Positions 49,788 to 63,600 of a stretch of 64,000 nucleotides of DNA are shown here, in pieces. The first letter of the stretch is position 1, and each line of letters starts with the position of its first letter. This DNA is from Ciona savignyi (lineage: Eukaryota > Chordata > Ascidiacea > Phlebobranchia > Cionidae). Made by a program: the position numbers and the translations under genes. The notes beneath the pieces are model-generated. The model was given only the letters and a program-made list of their open reading frames with translations. It made no database searches and was not told the origin of the DNA. The stretch spans positions 299,202 to 363,201 of the forward strand of contig CH003327.1 in NCBI GenBank assembly GCA_000149265.1, read 5' to 3'.

Positions 49788-50913
49788 AATCGAACGGCGG
49801 ATTTAAATATATTTCATGTATAACAGCGCACTCGAACACAATATACGAATCACATGGAGAGCTTAAGCTTGGCTTAGGTAACATTACTTATCATATCTCT
49901 CCAGGCAAATTAACTTTATGAATTTATCAATAAAAAATCCTAAACTAAACGAAACCGTATTTTCAACGATTTTTTGTGGGAATAATGACGTCATAGCTAT
50001 CACTGTGATCGGGTCAAGAGTATTATGACGAAACCAACAGAACCAAATATACTGAGAGTGAAATATTTTATTCAATAAGGGGAAGGGTGGGCGAAATAAA
50101 AAGGGAAATAATACAACAGTTTCACTAGCGCATGTACAAACAGCAAAGCACAGTAAATGTTGTACCACGGTGACTCTGGTAAGACAGTAACTGCTAGATC
50201 GGGTTGTATTTGGGGTAAGTTGTAGCAAATATCCAGTTTCTTTTATGTCACAGTTGGCATGGCAATTTATTGTTATGTGCACAACCCGACGTAACGGCCA
50301 TATTATGACAAGACTATAACCCATAACTTGCAGGACGAAAAATTAAGCAAAATTTAATGGCAACAAAACACGTTACGCAAGATGAAATAAACAAAAGTCA
50401 CTGTGCTTTCTCGACAGACAAAAAAAAAGAAGAAAAAAAAAGAAATTACCACCCACGATGGAAACCTTGTAAACGTCAATCAGCACTGAAAGTTTTCCAA
50501 AAAAAACTTAAAGATCCATTTACAGTGAAGGTTAAAACGACTGCTAACCAAGGAATAGGATAGTAGCACTGTACGGAGAATTTGACAAGCAAAGTGCTAT
50601 ATTACCACGCCCACACAAGTTTATATTTGCAAATCAGAAAAATCGTCAGCCGTGTGTACTATGTGCGACAACCACGTCAAGTAAACAACACTTGTCCAAA
50701 TTAGGTTCAAATATCAAGAACTTTTTAACTTAAAAATAACCAACGAGATTTCTTATTATATAAAACAAATGATTCCTTCAGCTGTATACCAATGATATTA
50801 AACGTAAATGCGGCAAAAAAATACAAAAAAGTAACACAAACGAAAAATATCAAAAAATGAAAAATAAATTAGTAAAGGAGAATAACAGGCGGTGAGTTGT
50901 GTGGAGCAGCTTG
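49788..50913. other. PHF21A to TSSK spacer
   Basis: This is the 1.1-kb gap between the PHF21A stop and the TSSK start, both on the minus strand. It should hold the PHF21A 3' UTR and the TSSK promoter. A minus-strand AATAAA lies at about 50067-50072. No clear TATA box for TSSK was found. Confidence 0.5.
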
Positions 50914-53900
50914 CTAGTGTCTTACTGCGAATTCGGAAAGCTCTTTTAAAGTCTGAACAGCAGCTTGCAAACGTTGTATTGAATCTGCGTTGTTTTGTAT
51001 TGAGTCTTGAATCTTGCTTTTCTTTGTCACTTTGCTCTGCGAGTAAAGCGGTTGGGAGAAAGGAAATACAAGGTACAATTTTACCATGTTTCAACCCATG
51101 AATGTGAAAACGCATTGGACTCCAAGTGTGTTGTACATGATTGATATATTACACAAGGTACAATTACAAGGTACAATTTCCCATGTTTTATCCCGTGAAT
51201 GTGAAAACGCATTGGGCTCCAGTGTGTTGTACATGATTGATATATTACACAAGGTACAATTACAAGGTACAATTTCCCCATGTTTTAACCCGTGAATGTG
51301 AAAACGCATTGGGCTGTTAACACACGAGGTATCAGCTAATCAACTCGTTCGTACAATTCACTAGGTTGCCGAACTAGTGTGTTGTACATGATTAAGATAT
51401 TACTACTGTTTTAACTTCAACCAATTTATCGACTAAGTTTAGTCTATGTACCTACACATGCCCGTCTAGCGGTTTCGATGCCACAGCCTTATAGTGGCCT
51501 GCAATTCTGCAGATCGTGGACGTCCTTACCAAATAAGCTATCTACCATTAATGATATTAAGGAAGTGATACGTGTTTTAACAGCTTACTTTTTGCTAAAA
51601 TGAAATTGCTGTTAGGTTACACGACATCAGTGTTTACCGCAGGGTGGAAAAACGAGAGGACCTTGTACTAACAGTAGGGTTTACCGGGGCTGTTGCAGTG
51701 TGTCGTATATTTAAGAAATTTTGGTACGGCCTTTGTCCAACACAATAATCCACTGTGTTTAAACAACTTGTGGTGTGTGCTAAGTGTTTGGTTTCAAACT
51801 AAAAACTCACTAGTATCGATGACGCGAGCGTTCGGACTTGCTCGTTTAGTTTCCTCTCCTCGTCGCCGAGCGATTCCCGACGTTTTACTTCGCGTTCCAT
51901 CGTCTCGTTGCGTTGTGCGTCGAATGTGAAGTACGAATGAACTATTGACTGCAATCCCGGCCACGTGGCGGCGGTAGAGGGGTCGGAAAACTAGAGAAAG
52001 GAAAGTAAATAGTTTAAACCTCTACAGTCCACCGCTTGTATCTCGTGTGGCTGAATGGTTAACGCGACCGATACATATACCAACTCTTATACACTAAAAA
52101 CGGTCCTAGTAACGAGCCCATCATGGGTTCATACCGTGGCTCGGTAAAAAAAAAAGAATAAAAAAAGTAAATAGTTTATGTACGATCGTGTGGCCAAATG
52201 GTTAACCCGACCGATACATATACCGACTACAATACAAAAACGGTCCGAGTAACGATCTCATCATGGGTTCGAAACTTGGCTCTGTTAAAAAAAATAAATC
52301 GTTTATGTACGTGTTAACTATTTGGCCACATGACCTATACATTTAGCAATTTCATACAAAAAAGGTCTTAGGAACGAGCACAATGGCGACTTAAAACTGA
52401 GCCAGGTGAACAAAAAAAGGATATTGTTGGGGGAGTTGTTTATCCGATATTAATTAAGAACTATCGGTGAAATATCTTGAAATAAAATAGGTTTAAATAA
52501 ACGAAACTCAGATATATCCACAGGAATGTATAAAAAAACTTGTAGATTTAACACGTACAAACGTCTGATTACATTTCAAGGTCAGGTTACAGAATACATT
52601 ACAGATAGATAGTTAGAGAAATTGCTTTTCAATTTCGATAGAAATAATGCGTTTTTTGTTTATATTATTGATCCACTGGGAATAAAGAAATGGCCATTAA
52701 TGAAATGAAGTGCCTTGACCACAAGTACACAAGTAATATTACATTAATACAAGTAGTTATCAAACTTGCAACCCTTCTGAAAGTCAACATATATGCACCC
52801 GATCAAAAATGACCCCAATGTTTGACAATCTCACCTTTTCTTTACAATGTATGCAAAACCACATAGCAACAGGGGCAGTTTGCAAGGGGGGTTTTGTGCA
52901 GGAAAGATGATAGAAGTTCCCACATGTGTCACACGATACTAGCTCCCCCATCAATTTGTGGCATTTGAAGCATTCATCCTTCTGTGAAAGTTAGGGTTGT
53001 CAATAAACCCATGAATTTCTTTTGTTTTTAAGAAACTTTAATGGCTTGGTTGTATAAAGGAGTGGGTAACATCGGGAAAAGAACCGCACAGATCCTCATC
53101 AAATTACAGCAAAATACATCAAATTGAAATCAATTATTGAACAGCAAACGTTATCTGTCAATAGACATGAGGTATTTTGCTCAGGACAGTTCACCCAAAT
53201 AACAAAGATAAACCAAGTGACATGCATAGCATTAAATGGATGATTTTATCAACATGACTAGTAAATACCAGTCATTATAACTGAAGATTACAAGATTATC
53301 AACAGTAGTAGGGTTGCAGAGGTAAAAACAGATGATAATTAATAATTGAGCTGAAAGATTTAAACCCCAATACAGGTGTGCAGAGCGACATACAAATGTC
53401 ACCTTTTCACTCTTTGTTTTCAATTTCGTATCCTGTGATGTCACAGTCAAATTAGACGGTTTTGCTTGCTCAATGATGCGTGACGCTTCTTCCGTGATGT
53501 CACTGCGCTTGGTCGAACTACGTGGTCGACCTAGTAAATTATAACGGGTTAAAAATATTGCCAATACCTCCAAAACCACCTGTCCCAATTTAATCCCAAA
53601 CCCATTCATCCTCCAATCTCCACTTCCAGTATAATTTACCTCAAAATTCATATTTCTCTGAAGTAAAACACAACCACAATGACCTAAATACCAAGTATTA
53701 TAATATACCCAAGGTGTAAGATGCCCTTTAATACATAGGGACGTATAATACAGAACCTAGGTATAATATACCCACAAGCAGCCAAACCCTCAATCACCTC
53801 CGGTACCTCTGGGTCGTTTCACCGCAGGCATGATGTCATCAATCCCCAGCAACTCTGGAGGCAACAACCGTTTCGCTGATTCGGCGGCAGACGTAGAAAC

Positions 53901-56900
53901 ATAGATACCACCACTGTAGACCGGGTTGGCCGCTACTTTCCGACGGCCGTATCGACGATTGCGCAATCTCTCAGCCCGCTCAGTCGGAACTAACTGCAGC
54001 AGTGCAAGGAAGTCGTGTTTCTGAGAAATAAATGTATTTGAGTGATTGTTTTAAGAAGCAGCTCATGACTGGACAAAATTGGGCAGTTGTTGCTTTAATC
54101 CAGTGGAATCAAATAGGGTAAAAAGAGGGTAATACCAGATATTGAACAACACCTTTTTAACCAAACTGTTAGCATGAGAAATTATCACAATTAACTGTGT
54201 TTTAACACACCTTGTATTTCGCAACTAAGGTTATATAAATTTAGCGTGCAAAAAATCTTATACTTTCTATAAATCAATTTCCAGCGGCAAAGTCAACATG
54301 AGACTACTTTGTATGCATTAGTTAGATTTTTATGGTTTATCTTTTACACAAACCCTAGTCCTTTACATCTTCCACCCGTACTTACGTTTGACTGCATGTT
54401 ATTGATTGCTGCATAATTTCGAGCACTTTTTGGGGTGCTCTTCGGATTATCCGGTAATTTAACCTCAAGCTCGGGAGATTGTTTTAGGTTTCGTGACGCA
54501 AGGACCTTTAAGAGGTGTTTGGTGTCTGGGGCTTTGTATGGGTAACCTGGGAAGAATAGGATATGATATTCATGTTTATTCCTGTGAGTGGGAAAACCAA
54601 GGGGGTTAACACCCGGGCAATCGTAAGATTACCTTGCGCTCATCGTCAGGTTACCAGAGCTATTACAATGCGTTGTGTATATGATTCACACGTTCAGAAC
54701 TTCCATTTAGTAAAACCCATTAATCTGCTGGGTTCAGGCAATATCCGTTGAGTGCCTTGCCCAAAGACACAACCGACTAGCTAGCGACCAGTTGTCGAAT
54801 AATGACGCACTGAACCACCAGACTAATGGCCGGAAAATTAATTCGGGGGGTTAATATGAGTAACTTAGGTGAATAATATGACACAAAAATTAGACATGGA
54901 ATTCTTTATGAAATTCTTATATTGCTAAATACAGTTCAAATAATTTGAGAACTGATCAGTGTGGGTCAACATACTTGGATTATCGTAAAGAAGGTGATAA
55001 AGATGTTTACTAATATAATCACGACACTAAATAAAAAATAGACAGCAAATATATGAATAATAACTGCTAGATATATATCTCTAAAAAATCACCATTTCCA
55101 GAATAGTTTTTCTGCTGCGCTGTCATTACAATGTTTTGCGACAATTTCTTCAATGACTTCAAATTTTTGCGATTTGCTTCGTTTCCAATGGGGATGAAAC
55201 AGGATGGTTCTGGTGGTGATTTGATGTTCAGCCACACTGTGGGGTGGTTAGTTGGCTAACAACGGCAATAGGCTTGAAATTGTTTGACAGTTTATAAGGA
55301 CTGTGCACCAGTCGAAACGTTTTAAGAGTGCTAGTTCACCATTGATTACTGGTTACCAGGGCTTATTAGACTGCTTTTCCAAACTAACACAGTGCAGGAA
55401 AAAATGAAACAATTATCATTTTCATGTTTCTTAAAAATGACTATTAAAGATTAAATGTCGAAAAAGAGCTAACTGCATGGTAAAAACAATAGTTTTTAGG
55501 TCAATGAAGTGAAAAACTCCCTTTTGTGAGATTTTGACAAAACCGACTTTAATTTAGCAATTTTTTTTGGAATGATATTGACGAAATAAGATTACGACAT
55601 AGACACATTTTAGCATTGCTAAAGGAGGTGGAATTAAATATCAAATCTACCAAGTAAAATACCAGATACAAACCTGGCTTTCCATGAGAAGTAGGTGGCA
55701 GTGTAGAGCTGAAAGCTTCCTTTAGACTTTCTGGGGTCGAAGCCAAGTTCGGTCGCAGAGCTTTTGGTGACACCAATCTGTAAAGTTGATTGGCATTACT
55801 GTTTATGAACATAGTAAGGAACAATGACTATTGTGAGTTGTGCATTGTGGGTGGGAGGGTGATGAGTAAGTTTTCGTTTATGTTGCACGAAGCTGAAAAC
55901 AAAGTTAAATTAAGTTATGCAATAAGTTCTTTTAGAAATACTGGTGATTGTGCAAATATCCTTTAATATTTATATAAATAAAGCTTTTATAATAACACAT
56001 TTAAAAAACAGCTATACAGCCTTAATTTCAACAAAACAATGGTAATATATAATTGTATATTCCACACTTTAAATAGAATAGGATAGGATATCTGTGTTTA
56101 GAACTATGAATGATAAAACACAGGGGGCGTTTTTAAATGGGCAATCATGAGATAACCTCGTGGTCATCATCAGGTTACTGGACATATTGCAATGTATTGT
56201 AAGGGATTGGGATGTTTCTTCAATTTTAACTGGAACACATTTATCCACTACGTTTTGGCGATTACATAAAAATTAGGATAAAACAGACCGGTGGGTTAAC
56301 AATCCCCTCCCAGAAAATGTATAATCACCGCCCTATCCATTTAAGAGAGCATTACCTAAATGTTGATTTGTCATTGTTAAGTTTGGAGGTGGAAAGCAAC
56401 ACGATTGATCTTCCTACAGGTCTGCCAGATACAGGAACCTGAGAATTCGTATCGAAAAATTATTTTTATTTTTTAATAAATTTTTTCTATTGCTGTGGAG
56501 CAGTATTCACTCAATTCATTTAATCGTCTCAATGGATAACAGTACCCACATTCAATTATTGTATGAGAAGAGCATTGCTTATAAATTTTGCTCAACTCGC
56601 CACAATCTAATGGGTTGAAGGAAGCAATGTTTGTTAAATTACTTGTTTAAGATCACAGGTGACCAGCAAGTAGCTGATTTTGAACCCGCAACCTTCTGGT
56701 TGTGTGTCGGCATGGGGTATTCAGAATACTAAATGTGTGTCGGCATGCTAGCAGAATACTAATAGTATAAAATATCTGTTATCATCCTAAGTTTAATTGT
56801 TTTCTACCAGTGTGCACAAAAAAATACTTTACTTTATTTTATTTATACACTTACATTTCAATCTGTCTACCACAACACCCAAATATAAAACACTTACTCT

Positions 56901-59900
56901 GAATTTTACCGTTTGACTGGTTGGTCGTTTGCTTGAGGTAAATTCTGATATAGGAGTAATCGGAAGGATGACAGGTGTGTTTGGGTAATAGCTTTTAAAA
57001 AGATGATTCGACTGTGAACCGGACTTGGTGAGGTTTAACGGTTGCTGTTCAACCTTTACTGACGTCCCATTCTGTGCAACTGTAGTGGTGGGTGTGGGAG
57101 GGATCACAACACTGTTGTTGGTTAATACTTTGGACAGTTCCTTGGTCTCGTGTTGCTTTTTAAAGTTCGTTGTCAACTTGTTGTTTAAAACTTTGTTCAC
57201 TATTGCCATGCATGAGCCACTAGGTGTCACTGTAGCATCACAATGGGAAGGCTGACCATTTTGTGTTGGATAATGATTTGATTGGGCAACAGGTGAAGAA
57301 TGGTCTATCACTTCCGATTTTATAACTTTGGATACCTTTCGGTTTGTTTCTGTAAACAAATAAATTTAAGCAAACTGTTTTGCAGTATGTTTAAGCAAAT
57401 TAAAAGAAAAGGAGGCAGTTGATACTAAACGTTTGATTATTGTTGCTAGATTTATTACATTGTGTGGATAATCAGCCAGGACTATTAATTTTTTTATTTG
57501 TACCACTGGGTTTCATCAATCTAAAATGGCTTTCTCAGAAGTATTGCACCTAATACCCCTTAATACAATGCAGCAAGTACCAATGATTTAGCTGACCAGT
57601 TAGCTTAATTATAAGGAGTGTCGGCGACCTTTAGGCAGCCAAAAGGTTAGATATCCGACCCGTTAGTCTGGTGGTTTAAGGCGACGCCTTTCAATGGAAA
57701 GGTTGTAGCTTCGAAACTGATTAGCTAGTCGGTTGTGTCCTTGAGCAAGGCACATAACAGACATTGCCTTAACCCAGAAGTTTAATGGGTTCTACCAAAT
57801 AGAAGTGTACAACAAACGTGTGAATCATACACAACAAACTGCAATAGCTCCGGTAACCCGACGGCCCGTGTGTTAACCCCATTGGTTTTCCCATTTACGG
57901 GAATAAACATGAACATCCTATTCCTATTTAATCAAGACATGGTTTTATCCTTGTACAAGGCACTTAGCAGAAATCCCATACATCCAGTAGATTAATAGGT
58001 GAAACAAAAAAAAAAATTAATGTTCCAATTATATACAACACACTGCAATATACCCATTAAAGGAGATAAAACAATAATATCCTTACTATATCTTTGATAT
58101 TAAAGAGGATTAAATATACTAACACAATCGGATAAATCTGGCATTATATGTCACTATACAAACATAAATATACCCCCATTATTTTATTGTAATTTGAAGT
58201 ATAAAACGATACCTTGTGATTGGCCATTACAGATTTCTTTCTCAACTTGAACTTTCTGGTTTTCCTTTTGTTTTGACTTGCCCAGATGCTTTTGTATCGT
58301 ACCTAGCTCTGCTATGTGCTTCTGCACATCCTTTAATTGTTTCTTAAGCTCCTCATCCTGGTTATTCAGCGAAGACAAAAGATTTATTGACTCACCACAG
58401 TTCAGTAAAAACTTTGCAACCATAAAATGTTAAAACAGACTGAATAACCAAATCAAGTGTTTAACTTTCAATTTATAAAAAAAACTGCAAGGTTTATTTT
58501 AAACACTATAATGTTTTTGGATGTGTAATTTCCGTAAATGCCTCATGGTTAAACAATGTAAAACAGCGGTACCTCCCTGACCATAGAGAAGTTAAAATTC
58601 CATTTAAAAGCTTTAAAAACTAACATAGGGATAGTTCGAAGGTATAAAACAAAAATTACAGTAATTTACCAACATTTGAATGTCATTTGAAATGTTAAAA
58701 AAAATTATTAATTTAACAAAATCATTTCTTAAACAAAGTTGCAAAGCAGAAATAATTATGTAATTTAAACATAAATATGCCTAAAAAATATGTGCAGTAG
58801 TGGCAAATATTAACATGAATTAAAAAATTCACACAGTTGATAAATTACCTTCGGGTTCTCTTTTAACTTTGCCATCAAAATCTGCAGAAAATAAATAGAA
58901 TGCATTTGATAATTTAAAACTAGGGAAGCATGCTGCTATGCTAATGCATAACTAGGTAATAAACATAAATAACAGTTATATATTCATGTTTGTATAATTA
59001 TCAATATTAAGCATTCAATTAGTCAGTGGTGTTTTATCACACGGGCAATTAAACACAGAGTGTTTTATCACAGGGGCAATTATTAGATTACTGGAGCTAT
59101 TGCAGTGTTTTGTGTTTGGTATATGATTCAATTGGTTGTTCAATTTTATAGTAGAACTCATTAGTCCTCTGGATCTGGGCAATGTCCATTAAGTACATTG
59201 CCAAAGGACACAGCAAACTAGCTTGGGCCCAGTTTCGATTCTGCAACCTTTCAACTGAAAGTCAATGCATAACCCACCAAGCCATTTAGCAGGACACTTA
59301 TATGAAACTAAAGAAATTATTACCAATTTCTAACCATTTTATTGTATGAAGTAATTAGGTTTATACCAAGATTTTTGCTGTTCCCCTATTGAAAATTACG
59401 TACATACAGTCTAATTCCGGCTTGTAGCAATAGTACCATTGGATGTTACTATTCAATGGAATGTTAGAATTTAAAGTGAGAATAGGGATCATTACTTTGG
59501 GCAGCCATTAGCGTGTGCCTTTATAACAGAGAAAAATAACTTATGTTACCACAATCATTTTATCCTATCATGGCCACTGTATATATGAGTTAAATGATTA
59601 GGATAGGATAGGATATTCATGTTTATCCCCGTGAATGGGAAAACCCAGGGGGTTATCACACGGGCAATCGTCAGATCACCTCGCGCCCATCGTCGGGTTA
59701 ACGGAGCTATTGCAGTGTGTTGTATATGATAGATAGACATGTTCCTTCAATTTGGTAGAACCCATTAATCCGCTGGGTTCAGGCAATGTCCGTAAAGTGC
59801 CTTGCCCAAGAACACAACCGACTAGCTAGTGACCAGTTTCGCACCTGTGACCTTTCGACTGAAAGGCGACGCACTTAACCGCTAGACCACCGGGCCAGAC

Positions 59901-60612
59901 ATAATATTTGAATTAAATGCTTCTAACATTAACAGTACCGGTACTTTAACAATATGTCTCAATTTTTAAAATTAATTTTTGGGATAAAAAAATATTCAGG
60001 TATGTCGTGAAATGAACTTATATGAAGTTTCACTATGTAGTTGTGTAATGCAAACTGTGTGGCGGGGTTTAAATCGCTATTGTTTCCTCTCTCGAATCTA
60101 CACATGACCACGTGACCTTGCCGGCACCGCGAGTCAAACGTGACGTCACACGACGTACGCAACGAAGCGTTAACAGTGGCCCAGTTTATAGTACAGGAAT
60201 TGTGACGGTATTAACCATGAATTAACAATCAATAAATAAACATGTTATTTAATTTTTCTTGAAGCTCAGTTCAATACATTTTTAACGCTCGTTTTGTACA
60301 ATGAAAAAATATATTTCTTGTTACTTAAAAAAGACTACGATTAAACAAATACCGCATTGTGAAATAACGCGTTTTTACGGCAAAGTAAAATACTGGGTAT
60401 ATCACAACACTAAACGGAACAAAGTGATCTAGTGTACACTGAAATTAACTAATACACTATTTATTTGAATATTTCTCGAAGTCATATCGAATTTCATTTT
60501 ACAGATATTTTACAGAACAGCTGTTACGGAAATGGTTGCAAACGCAGATTACATTTACCTGGTGTTTAGATATGTCATCTTTGAGAAGTCTTTGCACTTG
60601 TTTCAAATCCAT
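50914..60612 (-). CDS. PHF21A: PHF21A (BHC80) orthologue, PHD-finger subunit of the LSD1-CoREST complex (655 aa)
   Basis: Thirteen exons: 60559-60612, 58849-58881, 58213-58357, 56898-57349, 56356-56438, 55674-55777, 55093-55236, 54386-54546, 53807-54020, 53403-53530, 52835-52981, 51811-51990 and 50914-51036. They total 1,968 nt and all phases chain. The N-terminus (MDLKQVQRLLKDDISKHQ, then DEELKKQLKDVQKHIAEL) follows the PHF21A coiled coil. Residues 393-432 carry the family block ending ANPVYSGGIY. An AT-hook, KRPRGRPR (460-467), is joined across an intron. The PHD finger (507-555) has Cys510, 513, 523, 526, His531 and Cys534, 549, 552. WPGLQSIVHSYF and a second coiled coil follow. Human PHF21A is about 680 aa. 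Its PHD reads unmethylated H3K4 for LSD1-CoREST repression (family knowledge). The paralogue PHF21B is the main alternative; an ascidian would be expected to have one pro-orthologue. Confidence 0.92.
51070..51312. repeat. Tandem repeat, about 2.5 units of 90-100 bp
   Basis: The units share ggtacaatttcccatgtttt, gtgaatgtgaaaacgcattg and tgttgtacatgattgatata. It lies in the last PHF21A intron, just upstream of exon 13. The unit resembles the 3' part of SINE family A. Confidence 0.8.
51995..52425 (+). mobile_element. Array of three SINE family B copies
   Basis: Copies start near 52043, 52184 and 52306, all in plus orientation. The first two have intact A and B boxes; the third is degenerate. 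The spacer gtaaatagttta (or a close variant) precedes each copy, at about 52004, 52169 and 52294. This indicates tandem duplication or serial insertion at a duplicated target. The array lies in the PHF21A intron between exons 11 and 12. Confidence 0.75.
54556..54831 (-). mobile_element. SINE family A abutting PHF21A exon 8 acceptor
   Basis: The full body and head resemble 59600-59896. The pyrimidine-rich tail on the minus strand runs directly into ttcttcccag at the exon 8 acceptor. Confidence 0.75.
57657..57929 (+). mobile_element. SINE family A, plus orientation
   Basis: The tRNA-like head (gacccgttagtctggtggtt, then aaaggttgtagcttcgaaac), the family body and a tattcctattt tail are present. 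It is in PHF21A intron 3. Confidence 0.75.
59600..59896 (-). mobile_element. SINE family A, best-preserved copy
   Basis: Read on the minus strand, it starts with a tRNA-like head (ggcccggtggtctagcggtt, an A-box-like motif, then ggtcacaggtgcgaaac, B-box-like). A body of about 220 bp follows, and it ends in a (TATCC)n tail. Its near identity to the 22234 and 54556 copies suggests it is fairly young. It lies in PHF21A intron 1. Confidence 0.8.
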
Positions 60613-63600
60613 TTCTCGTTTAATTTTGTTCTATTCTTGACCTGAACTCTATTTGTAAGTTGCGATAATTATTATTTCAGTATAGGCCAAATAAACCTAC
60701 ACTCGTGCCCTATAGATTTAGCTTCCCTATATTATATTCATCCGCGCGGTTGATTGACGCAATCATAAATGAATACTTAGTGAGTTATGCTACTTACTAA
60801 TTTATTTTTACGATGCAATGGTCGTTATATAGATTTTTTAAACTGTTGCAAATTTATAGTACAGAAATAAGAAACTAAAAGGAACTAATTTCCAAAAATG
60901 TAGTTCCACCAAACCGATAGTCAATGACAATAAAAAGAAAAAGGCCGTAAGATTCCTCAGTTAGAATTCGTCACTCAACTACTTCTAGCTAGCTACATAT
61001 TACTAAAAACATATTGGTTTATAACAAAAATGAGACAAAATACTGAAAAAAACTTATAACTTTGCTAAAAAGAGGTCTATATTTGTTTGTATTTTTAATA
61101 AGTCCACTTTTATTTGTTTTGTCTTTTCCTGTACTAGTTCTACTATTTGTCGGTGTTATTCATCAGAAAAGAAAACACCGACTGTTAAATGCTTAAACAT
61201 GCCAGTTCATACTAAAGCAGGCAAGCCTGGTCAAAGCGTGTACACAAACTGCTCGAATGAAACTAGGATGGAACGCGCCTCATTCTAAAACGGCAGCGCG
61301 TAATAATAAACCACATCTAGTTGCTTTATTTTAACATCTCATTAGAAAATACCGAGAGGCCGACAAGCAGTATTGGGCAAAATCGCGACCAAACTCCCTT
61401 TAGTTGTACAATACTAAATAGTCAAACTACATGCATGGTCATAATATTTTACTTTTGTTCGTTCTAATAAATAATTTTCAATTTGTTTATTTCCTTTTAA
61501 AAAGCCAGGTTTATTTTCTAGCTTACGATTGAACCTAGTATTATTAATATTTTAGTCAATTTGACACGGCGTCCATTTCCGTTGTTGAGTTAATTAAAGG
61601 CCATACAACTTAGACAAAAAATCTAAATTTACTAAAACAAAGTTACCCACGAAAATGGTTATTCAACAAATATGACGTAGGTTTCTATTGCTCTTCCCCC
61701 TTTCTAGTGTCTTTATAACAAAAGCAACCAACGCCCCGTGACCATTTGTATCAAGGTCATTGAAGTCAATGTCATAGTCAAATACAAGACAGAAGAAGAA
61801 ACATACGGTTATACACTGGACCTATTTGGATGTTTCCACAAGAAGTACAATGGTGCAATTATTGTTTTTTTTTAATAATGATAACATTGATCAAGTTTAT
61901 TACTTAACATTGCATTTGTTCTTTTGAATATTGGTGACCGCTAGTTTGTGACTATGTCTGCCGCAGAGCGAATTGCCAAAGTTTATCTAAAGGTTGCAGA
62001 ACAAGGGATAACATGCTTAACTCTCAATTAAAAGTTTTGATCTCGAAACCGGTCAAATTTGGTTGTTTAGTGGTCTGGACAAAAGATATGTGGTAGCCGC
62101 TATTAATTTCTACCAACCAGCTGGTTATAATGCAGCCACTAGTGGGCGTCTACCGTTGGTAAGTTAGGATACTCACATTTATCTCTTTGTGAACGATTGT
62201 ATATCCGAATGATTAATGCGACCAATTCATATGCGGAATTCTTTATCAAAACGGCTTTAATCATAGGGTGCAATGGGTTCAAAACTTTGGCTAATAAAAT
62301 AAATAAATAAATAATCACTGGAGTCGTGGCCGAAAGGTTAACGGAAACTATTATATACATTTGTCAAACAAAAACGGTCATAGTAACAAGCTTATCATCA
62401 GTTTGAAACATAGCCTTGTTCCAAAAAATATTTAAAAGTTGGAAAGCGCAGGTGTCCTTTTTCACACGTGTTATCTTCAAATCGTTTGGTGTCTACTGTC
62501 GGATTAACGGGACATTTTCAAAATTCTAAACACGATAGATACGTTACTGTTGTTGTAATTCAACTAATTACACTGAGTTCAGTCAACGTCCACTAACGTC
62601 CTGAGAAAGGGCAGTATCCTACTCCTAATCGTCGGATTGTCTCGCCACCACCGCCGGTTTATCGTAGCTATTGTAGTGCGTTGTTTAAAATTTACGGCAT
62701 TCTTTATGTTTCATTATAACTTATTAATCCATCGTGTCCAAGCGGTGCCCGCCAAGAGTTTTACCCAATGACACAACCGACTAGTTTGGTGACCGGTTTC
62801 TTTCCTATAACATTTCGGATGAAAGGTCATGCACTTTCATTTAGCCATTCGGACGAATGATTAGACGAAATATACTTTGAATACCCGAGGTACTCCTTGT
62901 TTTTTTAATTATATTAAAGTTGACTTAATTTATGTCGTGCAATATATTGTAACATATTGACAAGATCTTTTTTACACTCTATTTCATGTTTACCAATTTT
63001 TATTTCGATTGTTTAAATTATTTTTGCATTGCAGAGAAAATGTTTTGTTTTTTATTCCGGTAACGCCAGGCGAATAACTATAACAGTCGCTTGAAACGAT
63101 AAATATTAAACTGACAAAAAGGATAAACGTTATAGAAGAAGCCAAAACGAAACTGACTAAACCAAAGAAAAAGTGTTGGGGATATGTCTATCAGCCTACT
63201 ATTTTGTGATTTTATTAGTATACGTCAGTTTCAACTACTGTATTTTCGGCACTTTTTTCTTTGATAATTAATAATCCCGGTTATCTTTGTTCCCTTAACG
63301 CAGCATAAACTAAACCAGCCTATACAAGAGAATATTTGTTGGTATCCAATACATTTCACAATATATTATTTACTAAATTTTATATTTCTTTGATATGTCG
63401 ACCTCAGATCGATATTTTCAGCAGGGACAACGCGGTCTCAATAACCGGCTGATTTCGTAAGCCAAGATCAATACGTGATGCATATCAGTCCCACTTTGGA
63501 TATTCTTGTTTTAACTCCATGAATTAAAAAATGCAGGAAAGTTATTTTGTGAGAAGTCGTCAAATTAAATCCAGGAAATGTATGGAAAATTACCACGCGT

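Noticed and set aside
49884..50324. 146-codon minus-strand open frame between TSSK and PHF21A
   Set aside because: It has no domain, no signal or repeat logic and no splice support. It lies where the PHF21A 3' UTR is expected, and its Phe/Cys-rich composition looks like chance translation of AT-rich DNA.
51081..51309. Several overlapping open frames on both strands with repeated peptides
   Set aside because: They are translations of the tandem repeat at 51070-51312.
53232..53651. 139-codon minus-strand open frame in PHF21A
   Set aside because: Only 53403-53530 is exon. The rest is intron read-through, and the apparent Met start is upstream of a good acceptor.
57657..57730. Possible functional tRNA genes (A and B boxes at many sites)
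   Set aside because: The heads belong to repeated SINEs with long tails and do not fold as complete cloverleaves with proper acceptor stems.
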